Shown one piece after another: positions 1 through 5,761 of a stretch of DNA of 5,761 bases. The DNA is from Acidimicrobiia bacterium (GTDB lineage Bacteria; Actinomycetota; Acidimicrobiia; IMCC26256; JAENVU01). The stretch is from positions 1-5,761 of the forward strand of contig JADGON010000354.1 in assembly GCA_017882945.1 (NCBI GenBank), read 5' to 3'. Under the pieces are notes generated by a model. The model saw only the letters and a list, made by a program, of their open reading frames with translations, ran no database searches and was not told the origin of the DNA. Made by a program: the position numbers and the translations under genes. The stretch's first letter is position 1. Each line of letters begins with the position of its first letter.

Positions 1-1497
1 ACCCTGACCTACGGCCTCGAGGGCAAGACGACCGACTTCTGTGTCCCGTCGGCCCAGTTCGCGATCTCCGGGATCATGGTCGTCACCGCGGTCTACGACA
101 CGCTGACCGCGCCGACCCAGGACCCGAACACCTACGCGCCGTACCTGGCGAAGAGCATCTCGCACAACGCGGACTACACGCAGTGGACGATCGGCCTGCG
201 CTCGGGCATCAAGTTCCAGGACGGCGAGCCGCTCAACGCCGCCGCGGTCAAGCAGAACATCGACGCCTGGCGCAAGGGCACGCTCCTGCAGTTCGTGTAC
301 GGCAACGTCGCCGACACGTCGGCGCCGGACGACATGACCGTCGTCGTGACCATGAAGGGCCCATGGGTCGCTTTCCCCGCCTACCTGTGGAACACCGGCC
401 GCGTGGGCATCGCCGCACCCGCGCAGCTCGCGAACCCGGACACCTGCAAGACGAACCTGATCGGCACCGGGCCGTTCAAGGTCACGAAGTTCGACCCGTC
501 GACCGGTGACGTCTCGACGGTGAAGAACGCCGACTACTGGCGCAAGGGCTTCCCCTACCTGGACGGCCTGAACTTCAAGATCCAGGAGTCCGGCGACCAG
601 CGCGTGAACGGGCTCCAGGGTGGCCAGTTCGACATCATCCACGACGACAACGGCGTCAACTACGACACCGTGCAGGGCTTCGGCAGCGGGTTCTCTACCC
701 TGCTCGAGCCCCCGGGCCGCCGTGAGATCGGCCAGGCGCTGCTCAACGTGACCCGCCCGCCGCTCGACGACCTGAACATCCGCAAGGCGATCGCGGAGGG
801 CAGCGACCGCAACGCCCTGAACCAGATCGCGAACAAGGGCAACTTCACCCTCAGCGACAGCGTCTTCGACAGCGACGTCATGGGCTACCTGAAGGACCCC
901 GGGTTCCCGGCCTACAACGTCGCCGACGCCAAGAAGCTCGTGAACCAGTACAAGTCGGCCCACGGCGGCCAGGCTCCGACCTTTTCGCTGCAGAGCACGT
1001 TCGACGAGCAGACCAAGGCGCTCGCCCAGGAGACCAAGCGCCAGATGGCCATCATCGGCATCAACGTGAAGCTGCCCGCTCCGGTGGACCAGGCCACGAT
1101 CATCAACCAGGCGATCGGCAGCCAGGTCGACTCGTTCCTGTGGCGCAACTACCCCGGCGCGGACCCGGACACGATGTACGTCTGGTTCCACAGCGCGTCG
1201 CCGGTGAACTTCAACCACATCAACGACCCGCAGGTCGACTCGGACCTTGACAAGGGACGTGCCGAGCCCAACCAGACCACTCGCAAGGGCTACTACGAGG
1301 ACTTCAACAAGCGGCTCTCGAGCCAGGTGTACAACATCTGGACCTGGTACGAGAACTGGTACATCGCCTCCAAGAGCTCGGTGCAGGGCATCCTCGGTCC
1401 GAACCTGCCGGACGCCTCCGGCGCACCCGGTTCACAGAAGCCGGTCGACGTGCTGGCGGGCTACCACCAGCTCCTCGGCCTCTGGGTCAAGAAGTAG
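1..1497 (+). CDS. Peptide-type ABC transporter substrate-binding protein (SBP_bac_5 family), 5'-truncated
   Basis: This is the extracytoplasmic solute-binding component of the importer encoded downstream. The frame is open from base 1, so the ATG at 76 is an internal Met. The N-terminus (signal peptide, probable lipobox) lies left of the window; 498 residues are visible, close to full length for this family. Family signatures, in visible-residue numbering: YDTL at 32-35, the WTIGLRSGIKFQDG block at about 62-75 followed by LNAAAV, GTGPFKVTKF at about 155-164, a NADYW block near 176, and LNVTRPPLDDLNIRKAI at about 248-264. Only two cysteines are visible (14 and 149), which could form a disulfide outside the cell. 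At the position where peptide-binding members usually carry an Asp ligand (WxxDY-type motif), this protein reads WRNYPGADPD, with Asn at residue 383. Family assignment is firm. The substrate is not: oligopeptide, dipeptide or another solute are all possible. No promoter is visible. Confidence 0.93.
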   Translation, partial: TLTYGLEGKTTDFCVPSAQFAISGIMVVTAVYDTLTAPTQDPNTYAPYLAKSISHNADYTQWTIGLRSGIKFQDGEPLNAAAVKQNIDAWRKGTLLQFVYGNVADTSAPDDMTVVVTMKGPWVAFPAYLWNTGRVGIAAPAQLANPDTCKTNLIGTGPFKVTKFDPSTGDVSTVKNADYWRKGFPYLDGLNFKIQESGDQRVNGLQGGQFDIIHDDNGVNYDTVQGFGSGFSTLLEPPGRREIGQALLNVTRPPLDDLNIRKAIAEGSDRNALNQIANKGNFTLSDSVFDSDVMGYLKDPGFPAYNVADAKKLVNQYKSAHGGQAPTFSLQSTFDEQTKALAQETKRQMAIIGINVKLPAPVDQATIINQAIGSQVDSFLWRNYPGADPDTMYVWFHSASPVNFNHINDPQVDSDLDKGRAEPNQTTRKGYYEDFNKRLSSQVYNIWTWYENWYIASKSSVQGILGPNLPDASGAPGSQKPVDVLAGYHQLLGLWVKK

Positions 1498-1526
1498 CAC
1501 CACCCCATGAGGAACGACGACGTGTC

Positions 1527-1530
1527 GGAG
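1527..1530 (+). promoter_or_regulatory. Ribosome binding site for dppB
   Basis: GGAG lies 7 nt upstream of the GTG at 1538 and fixes that codon as the start of the DppB-type permease. The start gives the expected short cytoplasmic tail before the first membrane helix. The 40-bp gap containing this site (1498-1537) shows no convincing hairpin between the binding-protein gene and the permease gene. Confidence 0.7.
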
Positions 1531-1537
1531 CGGTGAA

Positions 1538-2503
1538 GTGGGCGTACTGCGCACCTTTGCGATCAAGCTGCTCCGGCTCGTCGCCGTCGTCATCGTGGTC
1601 ACGTTCCTGAGCTTCTGGCTCACCAAGCTCGCCCCGGGCGACCCGGTCTCCAAGATCAAGCCGTTCGCCGCGCCGGCCGAGCGCGCGCAGATCACCCAGG
1701 AGCTGGGGCTCAACGACAGCTTCCTCAGCCAGTACACGACCTGGCTCGGCGACTTCGTGACCGGCGACTTCGGCAAGCTCTACGACTCCGGCCTCGCGGT
1801 GCGCAAGGTCGTGGACGAGCGACTGCCCGTCTCGCTCGAGCTGATGATCTACGCGCAGCTGCTCTCGCTCATCATCGCGATCCCGCTCGGTGTCTACACC
1901 GCGTACAAGCAGGGTTCCCGGTTCGACGGGATCAGCAACACGCTGATGTTCGCGCTCCTCGCACTCCCGACGTTCGTCCTGGCGCTCCTGCTCCAGATCT
2001 ACGTCGGCGCGAAATGGGACTTGTTACCGACCCAGAGCACGGTGACAGGAGGCTTTCCGCTGAACCCGATCGACAACTGGCAGCTCATGCTGATGCCGAC
2101 GATCGCGCTCGCCGCGGGACAGATCGCGGTCTACATGCGACTGCTGCGCTCGGACATGATCGCCACGCTGCAGGAGGACTTCATCACCACCGCGAAGGCG
2201 AAGGGCATCAAGCCCAACCGGGTGCTCTTCTACCATGCCCTCCGGCCGTCGAGCCTGACGTTGCTCACGGTGGCCGGGCTCAACGTCGGTGCCCTCATCG
2301 GTGGGGCGATCGTCGTCGAGACGATCTTCGGCGTCCCCGGCATGGGTGACGCGCTCTACCGCGCGATTCTGGCCCAGCAGTACCCTGCGGAGCTTTCGTT
2401 CGTCGCGATCATCGCGATCATCTACGTGCTGTTCAACTTCTTCGTCGACATCCTCTACTCCGTCCTCGACCCCCGGATCCGGCATGCCCGAGCACTCGCC
2501 TAA
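1538..2503 (+). CDS. dppB: Peptide-type ABC transporter permease, DppB/OppB type
   Basis: This is an integral membrane subunit that pairs with the DppC-type permease to form the translocation channel. It has 321 residues, usual for DppB. Hydrophobic segments predict six helices at about 11-29, 99-121, 134-156, 182-202, 241-262 and 286-309. The first helix is followed by LAPGDP (31-36), a DppB hallmark. The cytoplasmic EAA coupling loop that docks on the ATPases is at about 213-238 (EDFITTAKAKGIKPNR onward). The C-terminus has the family ending LDPRIR (310-315). The GTG start is supported by GGAG 7 nt upstream. The gene sits 40 bp after the binding-protein stop and its last 20 bp overlap dppC. 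Oddity: Leu163 is encoded by TTA (2024-2026), the only TTA I found in this G+C-rich operon. The Dpp name is family-level; the transported solute is unknown. Confidence 0.95.
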   Translation: MGVLRTFAIKLLRLVAVVIVVTFLSFWLTKLAPGDPVSKIKPFAAPAERAQITQELGLNDSFLSQYTTWLGDFVTGDFGKLYDSGLAVRKVVDERLPVSLELMIYAQLLSLIIAIPLGVYTAYKQGSRFDGISNTLMFALLALPTFVLALLLQIYVGAKWDLLPTQSTVTGGFPLNPIDNWQLMLMPTIALAAGQIAVYMRLLRSDMIATLQEDFITTAKAKGIKPNRVLFYHALRPSSLTLLTVAGLNVGALIGGAIVVETIFGVPGMGDALYRAILAQQYPAELSFVAIIAIIYVLFNFFVDILYSVLDPRIRHARALA

Positions 2504-3430
2504 GCCCTTCGCCGAGGAGCTGGTCGCCGACGAGCAGCGATCGGGGGTCCCCCTCGCGCCGCAGCAGATCGGCTTCTCCGCGATCGAGGCCGGGAGCGAA
2601 GGTGCCAGCTCGAAGGGCAAGCACCTCGGCATCGCGGCGTGGGTCGCGATCGTCTTCCTCGCGTTGGTCGTCGGCTCCGCCATCCTCGCTCCGGTCCTGC
2701 CGATCCCCGACCCGAACAAGGACGTGTTCCCCGGCCTGAACCGGTCGGGCCCGACCCTCGACCACTTCTTCGGCGTCGACGCCAACGGCCGCGACGTGTT
2801 CGCCCGGGTCATCTGGGGTGGCCGCAACTCACTCGCGATCGGCCTGTTCGCGATCGTCATCGGATTCATCATCGGAGGGATCTTCGGTCTGGTCGCCGGC
2901 TACTTCCGCGGCCGCGTCGGCACTGCGCTCGGATCCGTCACGGACGTCCTCCTCGCGTTCCCTCCCCTGGTCCTCGCGCTGGCGATCACCACCAACCTGG
3001 ACCGCACGATCTTCTACGTGACCCTGGCCCTCGCCATCGTGTCCGTCCCCGTCCTGGCGCGCATCGCACGCGCCTCGACGCTCAGCTGGTCCGAGCGTGA
3101 GTTCGTGCTCGCCGCGCGCTCCCAGGGAGCGAAGCACGGGCGCGTGATGGTCCGCGAGGTGTTGCCGAACATCCTTCCGGCCATGTTCTCCATCGCGCTG
3201 CTCGGCATCGCCGTGGTGATCGTCGCCGAAGCCGGGCTCGCGATCCTGGGCGCCGGCGTCAAGCCCGAGGTCGTGACCTGGGGCAACATCATCAGCGCGG
3301 GCCGTACCGACCTCCGTGACGCGCCGCAGCTCGTCCTGGCCCCGTCGTTCGTCATCTTCGGTGTGGTGCTCTCGCTCAACTACCTCGGCGACGTGGTCCG
3401 CGCCCGCTTCGACGTCCGAGAGAGTGCTCT

Positions 3431-3434
<4 letters not shown>
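2484..3434 (+). CDS. dppC: Peptide-type ABC transporter permease, DppC/OppC type
   Basis: This is the second membrane subunit and partner of DppB. It has 316 residues. A hydrophilic cytoplasmic N-tail of about 48 residues precedes helix 1 (about 49-70). The extracytoplasmic hallmark FFGVDANGRDVFARVIWGGR spans 95-114 and matches the DppC GTDxxGRDxxSRxxxGxR pattern. Further helices lie at about 117-140, 150-170, 176-194, 233-255 and 287-303. The EAA loop for ATPase docking is at about 204-229 (EREFVLAARSQGAKHGR onward). I chose ATG 2484 because it is the first plausible start near the dppB end, is weakly preceded by GGA, and gives a normal length. The same frame is open further left (to 2289), but that stretch is the out-of-frame shadow of dppB. 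The 20-bp overlap with dppB and 4-bp overlap with dppD indicate coupled translation. Confidence 0.94.
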
Positions 3435-4540
<1,106 letters not shown>

Positions 4541-4541
4541 C

Positions 4542-5600
4542 GTGGCCGGGAGCGGGACTGCACACCTTCGCCCAGCCGACGAGACGCTGCTGCGCATCGA
4601 GGATCTCGTCGTCGAGTTCCCGGTCGGACGCGCGGGGCTCAAGGTCAACGCGGTCTCGAAGGTCAGCCTGGACGTCAAGGAAGGCGAGACGCTCGGCCTC
4701 GTCGGTGAGTCCGGATGTGGCAAGAGCACGACGGGGCGCGCGGTGATGCAGCTGGTCCACGCGACGAGCGGCCGCGTCGAGTTCGACGGCAACGACCTCA
4801 CCGCACTGCACGGGGAGGCGCTGCGCCAGACCCGACCCAAGCTCCAGATGATCTTCCAGGACCCGATCTCCTCGCTGAACCCTCGGCGCAAGATCCGCAA
4901 GATCGTGCGCGAGGGCCTCGACATCTGGAAGATCGGCGACGAAGCCAGCCGCGCCGCCAAGGTCCGCGAAGTGCTCGAGACCGTGGGCATCGACCCGGAC
5001 ACCGCAGGACCGAAGCGCCCGCACGAGTTCTCGGGCGGCCAGTGCCAGCGGATCTCGATCGCGCGGGCCGTCGCCACCGACCCGAAGCTCATCATCTGTG
5101 ACGAGCCGGTCTCCGCGCTCGACGTGTCGGTCCAGGCGCAGATCCTGAACCTGCTCCAGGACATGAAGGTCCGCTACGGGCTCACGCTCATCTTCATCGC
5201 CCACGACCTCGCGGTGGTGAAGAACGTCAGCGACCGGATCGCGGTCATGTACCTCGGCAAGATCTGCGAGGTCTCCGGGCCCGACGAGCTCTACGAAGCA
5301 CCCGCGCACCCGTACACCGCAGCTCTGCTCTCGGCGATCCCGATCCCCGATCCGACGATCGAGCTCGCGGAGCGGGCCGGGGTCCGGGGCGAGATCCCGT
5401 CGCCGGTCGCCCCGCCGAGCGGATGCCGGTTCCGGACCCGATGCCCGCGAGCCACGGACCTCTGCGCGCAGCAGGAGCCCGAGATCCGCGCGATCCGCCC
5501 GGACCACTACGTGGCGTGCCACTTCCCGCTCGAGATCGGCGAGAAGCTCGCCACCGCGGGTGCCGTCGCCGCCCCGAACGGCGACACGCCTCATACGTAG
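4542..5600 (+). CDS. dppF: Peptide-type ABC transporter ATP-binding protein, DppF/OppF type
   Basis: This is the second cytoplasmic ATPase and likely heterodimer partner of DppD. It has 352 residues. Motifs: Walker A GESGCGKS (55-62, the DppF-typical Cys form), Q-loop Gln106 in FQDPI, signature FSGGQCQR (163-170), Walker B LIICDEP (183-189), D-loop SALD (191-194) and H-loop His221. The C-terminal module starts near HPYTAALL (256-263) and carries cysteines 295, 301, 308 and 326 in nearly the same spacing as DppD, so this subunit may also bind an Fe-S cluster. Oddity: Cys168 occupies the position just after FSGGQ where Arg is usual in the family. The GTG start is 1 bp after the dppD stop and has GGGAG (4529-4533) 8 nt upstream, inside dppD. 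It is the last gene of the operon; a hairpin begins immediately after its TAG. Confidence 0.96.
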   Translation: MAGSGTAHLRPADETLLRIEDLVVEFPVGRAGLKVNAVSKVSLDVKEGETLGLVGESGCGKSTTGRAVMQLVHATSGRVEFDGNDLTALHGEALRQTRPKLQMIFQDPISSLNPRRKIRKIVREGLDIWKIGDEASRAAKVREVLETVGIDPDTAGPKRPHEFSGGQCQRISIARAVATDPKLIICDEPVSALDVSVQAQILNLLQDMKVRYGLTLIFIAHDLAVVKNVSDRIAVMYLGKICEVSGPDELYEAPAHPYTAALLSAIPIPDPTIELAERAGVRGEIPSPVAPPSGCRFRTRCPRATDLCAQQEPEIRAIRPDHYVACHFPLEIGEKLATAGAVAAPNGDTPHT

Positions 5601-5634
5601 AAGATCTGCGGAGCACCTCCCTCCTGCAGACCTT
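5601..5634 (+). terminator. Hairpin directly after dppF stop, likely operon terminator
   Basis: The sequence folds as AAG(A)TCTGC-GGAG, a 7-nt loop (5614-5620), then CTCC-(T)-GCAGA(C)CTT. That gives 12 base pairs with one A/C mismatch (5604/5631) and one bulged T (5625). It starts at the first base after the TAG stop. No T-run follows, only CTCGTC, so this resembles the U-poor terminators common in G+C-rich actinobacteria. It could instead be a 3'-end stabiliser. The fold was found by eye; no energy was computed. Confidence 0.6.
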
Positions 5635-5693
5635 CTCGTCGAGGATCCCCGGAGCCCGATCGCCCGACCGCGGTCATTCGGCGGGCTCCGGCG
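5630..5693. repeat. Tandem direct repeat, copy 1 (64 bp, period 68)
   Basis: This copy matches 5698-5761 over 64 positions with a single difference (T at 5634 versus A at 5702); the last 59 bp (5635-5693) are identical. The two copies are separated by GCCC (5694-5697). The left end shares five bases with the hairpin after dppF. The repeat is not a multiple of three in period, which argues against a coding repeat. No similar sequence was seen elsewhere in the window. Confidence 0.95.
5649..5691. repeat. Perfect inverted repeat inside direct-repeat copy 1
   Basis: The arms CCGGAGCCCG (5649-5658) and CGGGCTCCGG (5682-5691) are exact reverse complements, 10 bp each, around a 23-nt middle. The middle contains the perfect 10-bp palindrome GACCGCGGTC (5666-5675). 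As RNA it would be a strong stem on either strand, so it could be a bidirectional terminator; as DNA it could be a protein-binding site or a REP-like element. The sequence does not decide between these. Confidence 0.85.
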
Positions 5694-5697
5694 GCCC

Positions 5698-5761
5698 ACC
5701 TACTCGTCGAGGATCCCCGGAGCCCGATCGCCCGACCGCGGTCATTCGGCGGGCTCCGGCG
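5698..5761. repeat. Tandem direct repeat, copy 2 (reaches window edge)
   Basis: This is the second copy of the 64-bp unit, offset exactly 68 bp from the first. The match continues to the final base of the window, so the true right end and the total number of copies are unknown. The near-perfect identity implies a recent duplication, active homogenisation, or an assembly artefact at a contig end. Confidence 0.93.
5717..5759. repeat. Perfect inverted repeat inside direct-repeat copy 2
   Basis: This is the same structure as in copy 1: 10-bp arms at 5717-5726 and 5750-5759, with the inner palindrome GACCGCGGTC at 5734-5743. With copy 1 it makes two identical potential stems in series downstream of the operon. 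Confidence 0.85.

Noticed and set aside
76..78. ATG 76 as the true start of the binding protein
   Set aside because: The frame continues open and protein-like to base 1, and the family needs a signal peptide and more N-terminal sequence, so this Met is internal.
1507..1536. Nine-codon open frame (MRNDDVSER) between the binding-protein gene and dppB
   Set aside because: It has no ribosome binding site and no attenuator-like codon run or hairpin, and its length is expected by chance. Its stop is 1 bp before the dppB start, but that alone is not enough support.
2289..2483. N-terminal extension of dppC to an ATG at 2289
   Set aside because: The extra 65 residues are Ser/Arg-rich, come from the out-of-frame reading of conserved dppB sequence, and do not resemble any DppC N-terminus. 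ATG 2484 gives a normal protein.
5630..5761. CRISPR-like reading of the terminal repeats
   Set aside because: There are only two copies, the unit is 64 bp, and the spacer is 4 bp. This does not match repeat and spacer lengths of CRISPR arrays, and no cas gene is present.

Overview
The window is one co-directional operon on the + strand for a peptide-type (Dpp/Opp family) ABC importer, followed by a short 3' region with unusual repeats. Base composition is strongly G+C-rich, nearly every codon ends in G or C, and three of the four visible starts are GTG. The protein sequences look actinobacterial. Genus cannot be fixed from the sequence, and nothing here suggests recent horizontal transfer of the operon.

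Layout: the 3' part of an extracytoplasmic substrate-binding protein gene (1-1497, open at the left edge, so its signal peptide and promoter are outside the window); a 40-bp gap; a DppB-type permease (1538-2503); a DppC-type permease overlapping it by 20 bp (2484-3434); a DppD-type ATPase overlapping by 4 bp (3431-4540); and a DppF-type ATPase 1 bp downstream (4542-5600). The tight spacing implies one transcript with translational coupling. The binding protein should capture an oligopeptide or similar solute outside the membrane, the DppB/DppC heterodimer forms the channel, and the DppD/DppF heterodimer drives transport with ATP. Both ATPases keep all catalytic motifs and a C-terminal four-cysteine module of the kind that binds a [4Fe-4S] cluster. 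The substrate cannot be named from sequence.

The last 161 bp (5601-5761) hold no gene I can support. A 12-bp-pair hairpin begins at the first base after the dppF stop codon and is the likely operon terminator. It runs into a 64-bp sequence present twice in tandem (period 68 bp), each copy carrying a perfect 10-bp inverted repeat around an inner palindrome. The second copy reaches the last base of the window, so the array may continue or may mark an assembly edge.

The operon itself is an ordinary, well-known system. The parts worth a second look are the terminal tandem hairpin repeat, the single TTA codon in dppB, an Asn at a usual Asp ligand position in the binding protein, and an atypical Cys beside the DppF signature motif.
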